A stretch of DNA of 59,468 nucleotides, from contig NZ_JRKI01000024.1 in assembly GCF_000935125.1 (NCBI RefSeq), positions 1 through 59,468 on the forward strand. Direction: 5' to 3'. Shown here piece by piece: positions 9,051 to 17,212 of this stretch (positions within the stretch are counted from its first letter, which is position 1; every line of letters starts with the position of its first letter). Source of the stretch: Streptomyces natalensis ATCC 27448. GTDB taxonomy: Bacteria > Actinomycetota > Actinomycetes > Streptomycetales > Streptomycetaceae. The position numbers and the translations under genes are program-made. The notes below the pieces were generated by a model. It was not told the origin of the DNA. It ran no database searches and saw nothing but the letters and a program-made list of their open reading frames with translations.

Positions 9051-10040
9051 GTGCGAGCGGCAAGATGGGGGAGGGGCGGTCTGATGGTGGCCGTCGCCGC
9101 AGCGATCGTGCTGTCGGTCAGTGCGGGGACCCGGTCGACGGCCGGCGCCCCCGCCGCGCCACGGCTGCCTGCCGTACAGGCCGACACCTTGACCGCGCGC
9201 TACGCCGCGAACCGCACCTACATATCCGACTCCGCGGAAGCGGCACGGCGTATGGGGGACACCGGCCGCGAGCGGCACCTGGAGCAACTGAACTCCCCCG
9301 GCCGCACCTTCCTCTCCTTCAGCCCGAAGGGCGACGGACAGGCCGTGGAGGTCCTCGGCGACCTGGCCGCGGCACACCGGATCGTGGTCCTGGTCCCGGG
9401 ATCGGACACCACCGTCGACACCTTCGACTACCTCGGTTCCCACCAGGCTTCCCTCGGCGGCGGCGCCCGCTCGCTGTACGCGGAGCTGAACCGCCTCTCC
9501 GAGGCGCCGGTCGCCGTGGTTGCGTGGTACGGCTACCACGCCCCCCGGACGATGAGCCGGGAGATCGCCACCACCGCCCGTGCGGAGGAGGGCGGCCGGC
9601 TGCTGACGACGCTGTTGCGGCAGCTGCGGGCCGCCAACACCCGCGCACAGGTGACCTTCCTGTGCCACTCCTACGGCTCCGTGGTGTGCGGCAAGGCCCT
9701 CGGCGGGATGACCTCCCGCACCGCGTCCGGCCTCGCCGGCGTCGCCGTCTTCGGCAGCCCCGGTATGAGCCTGACCTCGGTGTCCGACCTGCCCGTGCGG
9801 GTCCCGGTGTGGGCCGGCCGCGGCACCGACGACTGGATCGCGGGCGCCCCCCACGTCAGCGTGAACGTCTTCGGTGCGACCCTCGGCTTCGGCACCGACC
9901 CGACCTCCGCCTCCTTCGGCGCCCGGCCGTTCGCCGCCGGGGGCGCCGCCCACAGCGGCTATCTCGTACCGGGAAGTCTGCCGCTGCGCAATCTGGCCCT
10001 GATCGGTCTCGGCCGGGGCGCGGAGGTTTCCCATGACTGA
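9051..10040 (+). CDS. Exported alpha/beta hydrolase, DUF1023 family
   Basis: 329 aa. The GTG start is preceded by GGAAGGG. A basic then hydrophobic N-terminus (GLMVAVAAAIVLSVSAG) suggests export or membrane tethering. The fold is indicated by VVLVPGSDT (oxyanion strand), the nucleophile motif CHSYGS near 205, an acid in RGTDDWIAG and a terminal His in AHSGYLVPGS, typical of DUF1023 hydrolases. Substrate unknown. It is 79 bp upstream of the CmcI-like gene on the same strand, probably one transcript. Possible roles in the cluster are release or deacylation of the peptide outside the cell; this is inference. Confidence 0.8.
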   Translation: MRAARWGRGGLMVAVAAAIVLSVSAGTRSTAGAPAAPRLPAVQADTLTARYAANRTYISDSAEAARRMGDTGRERHLEQLNSPGRTFLSFSPKGDGQAVEVLGDLAAAHRIVVLVPGSDTTVDTFDYLGSHQASLGGGARSLYAELNRLSEAPVAVVAWYGYHAPRTMSREIATTARAEEGGRLLTTLLRQLRAANTRAQVTFLCHSYGSVVCGKALGGMTSRTASGLAGVAVFGSPGMSLTSVSDLPVRVPVWAGRGTDDWIAGAPHVSVNVFGATLGFGTDPTSASFGARPFAAGGAAHSGYLVPGSLPLRNLALIGLGRGAEVSHD

Positions 10041-10119
10041 GCTGCGCGCGCACCGCACGTGCCCTCCCCCTGAACCAGAGTCCAACCCCATCCGTACGCA
10101 ACGTCCCCGTGGAGGGAAC

Positions 10120-10821
10120 ATGGAATCCATAACCGTCGAACAGGTCGCCAGCCTCTACCAGAAGTACCAGGACGACCTGCGCGCCGTCCGCGACAGCCAG
10201 CGGCAGTTCCTGCGCGACCGCGGCAAGGCGATGAAGGCCCAGCTCGACGACTACGAAGCGGAGATGACGTATCTGCTGCTCCGCGATCTGCGTCCCGAGG
10301 TCGTGGTGGAGATCGGCACCTTCTACGGGTGGTCGACGATGTGGATCCTGAGCGCGCTGCGCGACAACGGCATCGGCCATCTGTACTCGTTCGACATCGT
10401 CGACAACGTGGTGCGCAACGTTCCGGAGGAACTCTCCGCGGACCGCTGGACGTTCACCAAGGGTGACGTCAAGCAGCACATGGAGAAGGTCCCCACCGAG
10501 AAGACCGACTACCTCTTCATCGACGCGGACCACGGCGCCCGCTTCGCCCACTGGTACATCGACAACCTCTTCCCGGCGGTTCCCTCGGGCACGCCCACCA
10601 GCGTCCACGACGTCTTCCACGGCCGGCGGCCCAAGCCGTTCAGCGAGGGCTCGGTCGTCATGAAGTGGCTGGCCGAGAAGAACGTCGAGTTCCTGACGCC
10701 GTCCACCGCGAAGGCGCCGGAGGTCACGAAGCAACTGGCGGCGGTAAAGGCGGATCTGGGCCTGAGCGAGCCGGTGCGGGAGAGCGACCACAACCCGATG
10801 ATCTTCTTCCACCTTCCGTAG
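10120..10821 (+). CDS. CmcI-like class I SAM-dependent methyltransferase ("cephalosporin hydroxylase" family)
   Basis: 233 aa. ATG 10120 follows GGAGGG closely. The SAM-binding signature VVEIGTFYGWSTMWIL is near residue 65, with SFDIVDN as the acidic ribose-binding loop and DYLFIDADH near 130 as the post-II strand and metal-binding acid pair. The family is often annotated as cephalosporin hydroxylase after CmcI, but its members are mostly O-methyltransferases or act together with a partner oxygenase. A tailoring methylation of the peptide product is the simplest reading. It ends in a strong terminator shared with panD. Confidence 0.8.
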   Translation: MESITVEQVASLYQKYQDDLRAVRDSQRQFLRDRGKAMKAQLDDYEAEMTYLLLRDLRPEVVVEIGTFYGWSTMWILSALRDNGIGHLYSFDIVDNVVRNVPEELSADRWTFTKGDVKQHMEKVPTEKTDYLFIDADHGARFAHWYIDNLFPAVPSGTPTSVHDVFHGRRPKPFSEGSVVMKWLAEKNVEFLTPSTAKAPEVTKQLAAVKADLGLSEPVRESDHNPMIFFHLP

Positions 10822-10847
10822 TCACAGCCGCGGAACAGGGCCGACAC

Positions 10848-10890
10848 ACGTCCGCCGGCGGAGCAGGAATCCTGCTCCGCCGGCGGACGT
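10848..10890. terminator. Strong bidirectional terminator
   Basis: A perfect inverted repeat with 21-bp arms and a 1-nt centre at 10869, between the convergent methyltransferase and panD genes. Confidence 0.85.
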
Positions 10891-10906
10891 TGTCGTGCGG
10901 GGGGCG

Positions 10907-11323
10907 TTATGCGGTGACGGTGTCCCCGCGCAGCAGACCGGAGTCGGCCGGGACGTCCGCGGGGTCGCTGCCCTCGGTGAGGACCTTGTTCTGCCCGTCG
11001 ACGAAGACCACCCGGGGCTTGAGCTCGCGGGCCTCGGCGTCGTCCACCGCCGCATACGCGATGATGATCACCAGGTCTCCCGGGCTGATCAGCCGGGCGG
11101 CGGCGCCGTTGATACCGATGATCCCGGAGTCGCGCGGGCCCTCGATGACATAGGTGGACAGGCGCGCACCGTTGTCGATGTCCACGATGTCCACCCGCTC
11201 TCCGGGGAGCAGATCGGCGGCCTCCATCAGGTCCGCACTCACGGTGAGCGAGCCCACGTAGTGCAGATCGGCCTGCGTCACGGTGGCGCGATGGATCTTG
11301 GACTTCATCATGGTCCGGTACAC
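10907..11323 (-). CDS. panD: Aspartate 1-decarboxylase (beta-alanine synthesis)
   Basis: 138 aa. It decarboxylates L-aspartate to beta-alanine using a pyruvoyl group made by self-cleavage. The GTG at 11323 is preferred over the ATG at 11332: it gives [12 protein letters not shown], which aligns with the E. coli start MIRTMLQGKLHR, and it has GAAGGA 9 nt upstream. The cleavage site is G24-S25 in HYVGS, exactly the family position; the [16 protein letters not shown] and VDDAEAR blocks are intact. It lies inside the NRPS cluster under a copy of the shared operator, which suggests a dedicated beta-alanine supply rather than pantothenate housekeeping. Streptomyces normally also keep a separate panD elsewhere. 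Confidence 0.93.
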   Translation of the reverse strand: MYRTMMKSKIHRATVTQADLHYVGSLTVSADLMEAADLLPGERVDIVDIDNGARLSTYVIEGPRDSGIIGINGAAARLISPGDLVIIIAYAAVDDAEARELKPRVVFVDGQNKVLTEGSDPADVPADSGLLRGDTVTA

Positions 11324-11366
11324 GGTTGTCATTCCTTCGTCGATCTGTACACGGTCATCCCCTCGC

Positions 11367-11409
11367 ACCGTAGGAGCCGGACCTATCGGCACCGTATCGG
11401 CCGCCTAAC
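11367..11409 (-). promoter_or_regulatory. SARP-type promoter of panD
   Basis: On the minus strand GTTA (11409-11406), GATA (11398-11395) and GATA (11387-11384) lie 11 bp apart, then 11 nt, then TACGGT (11372-11367) as the -10 box. Core to -10 is again 15 bp. The predicted leader before the GTG start is about 37 nt. Confidence 0.62.
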
Positions 11410-11534
11410 ACGGGCGGAGCCCGCCGGAGAGGGCGCACCGCGCGGCGCGTCGGCGCCCGTCCACCCCGAAGGACCTCGGTGTTCGCCCCGTGCGCCCGGA
11501 CCCCAAGTGCCCGAAAAGTCGGCCGTGAAGAGCC

Positions 11535-11566
11535 GATAACGAAAGAAAAGCCCGGCTGTCTACCTT
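11535..11566 (+). promoter_or_regulatory. SARP-type promoter of the halogenase operon
   Basis: A GATA core at 11535 and a degenerate AAAA at 11546 are 11 bp apart, followed by 11 nt and TACCTT (11561-11566). The geometry and much of the sequence (GATAACGA at the start, TACCTT at the end) match the NRPS promoter. Leader of about 95 nt. The second repeat is weak, so confidence is lower than for the others. Confidence 0.5.
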
Positions 11567-11631
11567 CGCCGCAGGCAAACCGGCCGGACTGTCGGCTCGG
11601 CGTGCCGGCACGATCCAGCTCTCATCTCTGA

Positions 11632-13218
<1,587 letters not shown>

Positions 13219-13330
13219 GCACGGTCCTCCTGCGCCGTGCGTTGATGCCCGTCCCCCGCCCCACCGGCGGTCGGGCATCGGCGCCGCACGTCCCCGTATG
13301 CCCACCTTCTCTCCTGAAGGGCGACCGCGC

Positions 13331-13966
13331 ATGGCCAGCCGCCTGCCCCTGTCCCCAGCCGCACGCACCGCCCCGCCTCCCGTCCGGTGGGAGACCGCCG
13401 ACGACGGCCCGGCGCCGCTGCCCGTCAACGACTTCCGGTCGCTGATGAGCGCCTTCCCCGCCGGCGTCGCGGTGGTCACCACCCACGGCCCGGACGGGGA
13501 CCCACGCGGCCTGACCTGCACCTCCCTGGCCAGCGTCACGGCCGAACCACCGATCCTGTCGGTCTGCCTCACCACCCGCGGCGAGACCCTCCAAGCGCTG
13601 CGCGGCTGCGGCGCGTTCGCCGTGAACCTGCTGCACGAACGGGCCCGGCACACCGCGGAGACCTTCGCCAAACCCGTGCCGGACCGGTTCGCGCAGACCG
13701 TCTGGCGGCCGTCTCCCCAGGCCGGTCTGCCATGGCTGAGCGAGGACGCCTTCGCGACCGCCGAATGCCAGGTCGTCCACCTGGCGGAGGTCGGCGACCA
13801 CACGCTGGTCCTGGGCCTGGTCACCGGCCTGGTGCAGGTCACCGGGACCCCGCTGCTCTACGGGGCGCACCGGTTCGCCTCCTGGCCCGGCGGCGCCGTC
13901 CCGGCCCCTCGGCATCTGGCCGGGCCGGCCCCGGTCCGCGCCGGTGCGGCGGAGTCGCCATGCTGA
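13331..13966 (+). CDS. Flavin reductase, partner of the halogenase
   Basis: 211 aa. ATG 13331 (GAAGG 10 nt upstream) is preferred over ATG 13298, which lacks a ribosome-binding site. The flavin-reductase-like split-barrel domain is shown by FRSLMSAFPAGVAVVTT, GLTCTSLASVTAEPPILSVCL and FAVNLLHE. It should supply FADH2 to the halogenase from NAD(P)H. It follows the halogenase by 112 bp and overlaps the antiporter start by 7 nt (ATGCTGA), so the three genes are probably one operon. Confidence 0.9.
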   Translation: MASRLPLSPAARTAPPPVRWETADDGPAPLPVNDFRSLMSAFPAGVAVVTTHGPDGDPRGLTCTSLASVTAEPPILSVCLTTRGETLQALRGCGAFAVNLLHERARHTAETFAKPVPDRFAQTVWRPSPQAGLPWLSEDAFATAECQVVHLAEVGDHTLVLGLVTGLVQVTGTPLLYGAHRFASWPGGAVPAPRHLAGPAPVRAGAAESPC

Positions 13967-15306
13967 CGCCGGCCGTCTCCGGCGGCGCGGGCGCGGTGGA
14001 CCCGATGGCCCGCTTTCTGCTGGCCGTCGCGGTGATCGTGCTGCTCAGCCATCTGCTGGGCGTACTTCTCGGCAGGCTGGGCCAGCCCCTGGTGATCGGT
14101 GAGATCCTCGGCGGGCTGCTGCTGGGACCCTCGGCGCTGGGCTGGATCTGGCCGGCGGGACAGGCATGGCTGCTGCCCGAGGAAGTCACCTCCACGCTCG
14201 ACATGGCGGCCCAACTGGGCCTGGTGACCTTCATGTTCCTGCTCGGCTGCGAACTGAGCCTGGAGCAGACGGAGCAGACGGAGCAGACGGAGCAGACGGA
14301 GCAGACGGAGCATACGGGCCGCAAGGCGCTGGGCGCGGCCGTCGTCGGGGGAATGGGCCTGCCGTTCCTCGTCGGAACCGGCATCGCGGCCCTCGCCCCG
14401 ACGATGCTGAAGGGCTCGGCGCCGCAGTTCGCGGGCTATGTCTGCTTCTTCGGCCTCGCCATGTCGATCACCGCGCTGCCGGTGCTCGCCAGGCTCCTGG
14501 TCGACCTCGGCATGGACCGCTCGCCGCTCGGCTCGTTCTCGCTGGCCGCCGCGGCCGTCGGGGACGGCGTCGCCTGGCTGGGCCTGACCGTCATCCTCGC
14601 CGTGACCGGCACCGGCGGCACCCTGCACATCGCGACGACCGTCGGCATCACCCTGGCCCTGGTCGCCCTCACCGTGTTCGTGGTGCGCCCGTTGCTCGCC
14701 GCGGTCGTCCGCACGGCGGAGCAACGCCCTGGCGGGGAACGGCTGTTGCCCCTGCTGCTGGTCGGTGCCATCGCCTACGCCGTCATCACGCATCTGCTGG
14801 GTCTGCACCCGGTCATCGGCGCGTTCCTCTTCGGTACGGCCGTCCCGCGCGATTCGACGGTCACCGCCCGGATGAACCAGCAGCTCCAGGGCTTCACCCT
14901 GACCGTGCTGCTGCCGCTGTTCTTCGCCGGTGTCGGGCTCCATGTCTCGGTCGGTGCGCTCGGCCTGCACCCCGGCCCCTGGCTGGTGTTCGCCGGAATC
15001 CTGGTCGCGGCCACCCTCACCAAGATCGTCGGAGCCGGCGGAGCCTCCCGGATGATGGGATTCCCCCGCACCGACGCGCTGCGCTTCGGCGCCCTGATGA
15101 ACTGCCGCGGCGTCACCGAACTGGTGGTGGCGGGCATCGGCTGGCAGCTCCATCTGATCAGCGCGACCGGGCTGACGGTGCTGGTCCTGATGGCCCTGAT
15201 CACCACCGCGGTCACGAGTCCGCTGCTCAAGGCCCTGGGGCCGACGCCCACACCGCCCGCGCCGCGGTCGCGGGAGAAGCAGCCCGTGGCCCAGCCGGCC
15301 GGATGA
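13960..15306 (+). CDS. Cation:proton antiporter, CPA2 / Kef-type membrane family
   Basis: 448 aa with about 12 membrane helices. Family features include GQPLVIGEILGGLLLGPSALG at helix 1-2, TFMFLLGCELSL, and GALMNCRGVTELVV near 375 (the NxRG element). ATG 13960 overlaps the flavin reductase stop, implying translational coupling. Antiporters of this type accompany flavin halogenases elsewhere (RebU in the rebeccamycin cluster), where the role is unproven; it may support export, ion balance or self-protection. A cytoplasmic or periplasmic loop near residue 105 holds six EQT-type tripeptides encoded by a 9-bp tandem repeat. The C-terminus is Pro-rich. Confidence 0.88.
   Translation: MLTPAVSGGAGAVDPMARFLLAVAVIVLLSHLLGVLLGRLGQPLVIGEILGGLLLGPSALGWIWPAGQAWLLPEEVTSTLDMAAQLGLVTFMFLLGCELSLEQTEQTEQTEQTEQTEHTGRKALGAAVVGGMGLPFLVGTGIAALAPTMLKGSAPQFAGYVCFFGLAMSITALPVLARLLVDLGMDRSPLGSFSLAAAAVGDGVAWLGLTVILAVTGTGGTLHIATTVGITLALVALTVFVVRPLLAAVVRTAEQRPGGERLLPLLLVGAIAYAVITHLLGLHPVIGAFLFGTAVPRDSTVTARMNQQLQGFTLTVLLPLFFAGVGLHVSVGALGLHPGPWLVFAGILVAATLTKIVGAGGASRMMGFPRTDALRFGALMNCRGVTELVVAGIGWQLHLISATGLTVLVLMALITTAVTSPLLKALGPTPTPPAPRSREKQPVAQPAG
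14263..14316 (+). repeat. In-frame 9-bp microsatellite in the antiporter gene
   Basis: GAGCAGACG is repeated five times perfectly (14263-14307) plus one degenerate copy, encoding Glu-Gln-Thr repeats between two membrane helices. Copy-number change would alter loop length without breaking the frame. Confidence 0.95.
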
Positions 15307-15311
15307 CACCC

Positions 15312-15339
15312 CGCGGGCCCGTACGACACCGGGCCCGCG
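15312..15339. terminator. Terminator after the antiporter gene
   Basis: Perfect 10-bp arms (CGCGGGCCCG and complement) with an 8-nt loop, just past the antiporter stop. It probably marks the end of the halogenase operon. Confidence 0.7.
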
Positions 15340-15430
15340 CCCCCCATACGCATCTGCGACGACATCGCAGCTGGTCAGCGCCCGTATGAGAGGCGTCGCC
15401 GCAATCGCCTCCGCGTGCCATGGTGGCCGT

Positions 15431-16507
15431 ATGGCAGGCAACCACACCCCTCCGCACGGCCACGGTCACGACCACAGCGCGGGCCACAGCCACGGCCACG
15501 ATCACGCCCACCCCCGGCGCCGTTGGGCGCGCCTGCGGCACCGGCTCGCGCACCTGGTCACCCCGCACAGCCACGACGCCATGGACAAGGTCGACGCGGC
15601 GATGGAGACCTCGCGCGAGGGCATGCGCACGCTGTGGCTCTCGCTCGGCATCCTGGGCCTGACGACCGTCGTCCAGGCGGCGGTCGTCGCCCTGTCCGGG
15701 TCGGTGGCGCTGCTCGGCGACACGATCCACAACGCGGCGGATGCCCTGACCGCCGTCCCGCTGGGCATCGCCTTCGTCGTCGGCCGGCGCGCGGCGAACC
15801 GCCGCTACACCTACGGCTACGGCCGCGCCGAGGACCTGGCCGGTATCGCGATCGTCCTGACCATCGCGGCCTCCTCGGCGCTGGCCGGGTACGCGGCGAT
15901 CGACCGGATGCTGCACCCGCGCGAGGTCACGCACCTGTGGGCGGTGGCGGTGGCCGCCGTCGTCGGCTTCGCCGGCAACGAATGGGTGGCCCGCTACCGC
16001 ATCCGCACCGGCCGCCGGATCGGCTCCGCAGCCCTGGTCGCCGACGGTCTGCACGCCCGCACCGACGGGTTCACCTCCCTCGCCGTCCTCCTCGGCGCGG
16101 GCGGCGCCGCCCTCGGCCTGCGCGCGGCCGACCCGGTCATCGGGCTGCTGATCACCGCCGCGATCCTGATGGTCCTGCGCGATGCGGCGCGCGAGGTCTA
16201 CCGGCGCCTGATGGACTCCGTCGACCCCGATCTCATCGACACCGCCGAAAACGCGCTGCGCCAGGTGGACGGCGTCCTCGGCGTCGGGCAGGTCCGTATG
16301 CGCTGGGTCGGTCATGCCCTGCGGGCCGAGGCGGACATCGTCGTCGACGCCCGGCTGACCGTGGTGCAGGCCCATGCACTCGCGGTCGCCGCCGAGCACG
16401 CCCTGATCCACGCCGTTCCCCGGCTGACCGCCGCCACCGTGCACACCGACCACACCAGCGACGGCACCGACCCGCACGCCGTCCTCGCCCACCACCTCGC
16501 GGCCTGA
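15431..16507 (+). CDS. Cation diffusion facilitator (CDF) metal efflux protein
   Basis: 358 aa from ATG 15431; ATG 15386 in the same frame is an alternative, and neither has a strong ribosome-binding site. The His-rich N-terminus (HGHGHDH, GHSHGHDHAH) suits Zn/Co/Ni binding. Helices carry the CDF pair GDTIHNAADAL (near 100) and ADGLHARTDGFTSLAV (near 205), the HxxxD metal sites. A C-terminal ferredoxin-like cytoplasmic domain (VDGVLGVGQVRMRWVGH) follows. It exports divalent metal from the cytoplasm by proton antiport. It stands alone after the terminator and is probably not part of the peptide cluster. Confidence 0.93.
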   Translation: MAGNHTPPHGHGHDHSAGHSHGHDHAHPRRRWARLRHRLAHLVTPHSHDAMDKVDAAMETSREGMRTLWLSLGILGLTTVVQAAVVALSGSVALLGDTIHNAADALTAVPLGIAFVVGRRAANRRYTYGYGRAEDLAGIAIVLTIAASSALAGYAAIDRMLHPREVTHLWAVAVAAVVGFAGNEWVARYRIRTGRRIGSAALVADGLHARTDGFTSLAVLLGAGGAALGLRAADPVIGLLITAAILMVLRDAAREVYRRLMDSVDPDLIDTAENALRQVDGVLGVGQVRMRWVGHALRAEADIVVDARLTVVQAHALAVAAEHALIHAVPRLTAATVHTDHTSDGTDPHAVLAHHLAA

Positions 16508-16596
16508 CGGGGCTCCTGCGCGGCGGAAGCAAGCCGGCCCCACAGCCGGGCGATCGGGGAGGGGGTGGTCGAGCGCGGTCCGGGCCGTGAGTAGAC

Positions 16597-16613
16597 TTGC
16601 TGGGTACAAGCAA
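16597..16613. promoter_or_regulatory. Candidate MarR operator
   Basis: Inverted repeat TTGCT (16597-16601), 7-nt spacer, AGCAA (16609-16613), centred 56 bp upstream of the MarR start. Typical size and place for autoregulation of a marR-MFS pair. Confidence 0.55.
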
Positions 16614-16660
16614 TATGTTTATCCGATCGACAGTGCTACCGAGCAGAGATGGCGGGGGAC

Positions 16661-17212
16661 ATGACGATGGGCGACGGCACGGTCTGCCCCGGTGACCCGG
16701 CCGGTACCCCGCAGATCACGGCCGCTTCGGGGCTGGCCGACGCGGCCGCCGGGCTGGGTACGGAGATCGTGCGCTTCTCGCGGCTGATCGCGGCGTGGAA
16801 GCAGCGGGCCAAGAACGGTGCGGCCGACCGGGTCCTGCTGGCCCGCCTGGTGGTCGGCGGGGACCGCAGGGCGACCGATCTGGCCGCGGATGCCTTCCTG
16901 GACCTTTCGACGGTCAGCCGGCAGGTGCGCTCCCTGGTGGAGCGGGGCCTGGTGGCCCGGCGCCCGGATCCCGAGGACCGCCGCGGGACGCTGCTGACCG
17001 CCACCGACGCGGGGCGGGCCGCCTTCGAGCAGTACCGGCGCCAGCGCGATGCCGAACTGGCCGCGCTGCTCGAACCGTGGGCGCCCCAGGACCGGGCCGA
17101 TCTGATCCGGCTCCTGGGCCGGCTCAACGAGGACTTGGCAGAACAACACGCACGGCAGCTCCCAGGGGGAGACCAGGGCGACGCCGTGGATCAGGGAGAC
17201 ACACACGTATGA
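16661..17212 (+). CDS. MarR-family transcriptional regulator
   Basis: 183 aa. ATG 16661 (GGGGG just upstream) is preferred; ATG 16649 is the alternative. The winged helix (about 60-135) has DLAADAFLDLSTVSRQVRSLVERGLV as recognition helices and a wing RRPDPEDRRGTLLTATDAG. It overlaps the MFS start by 4 nt (ATGA), so it is the first gene of a two-gene operon and the likely repressor of the exporter, relieved by a ligand of that pump. Confidence 0.9.
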   Translation: MTMGDGTVCPGDPAGTPQITAASGLADAAAGLGTEIVRFSRLIAAWKQRAKNGAADRVLLARLVVGGDRRATDLAADAFLDLSTVSRQVRSLVERGLVARRPDPEDRRGTLLTATDAGRAAFEQYRRQRDAELAALLEPWAPQDRADLIRLLGRLNEDLAEQHARQLPGGDQGDAVDQGDTHV

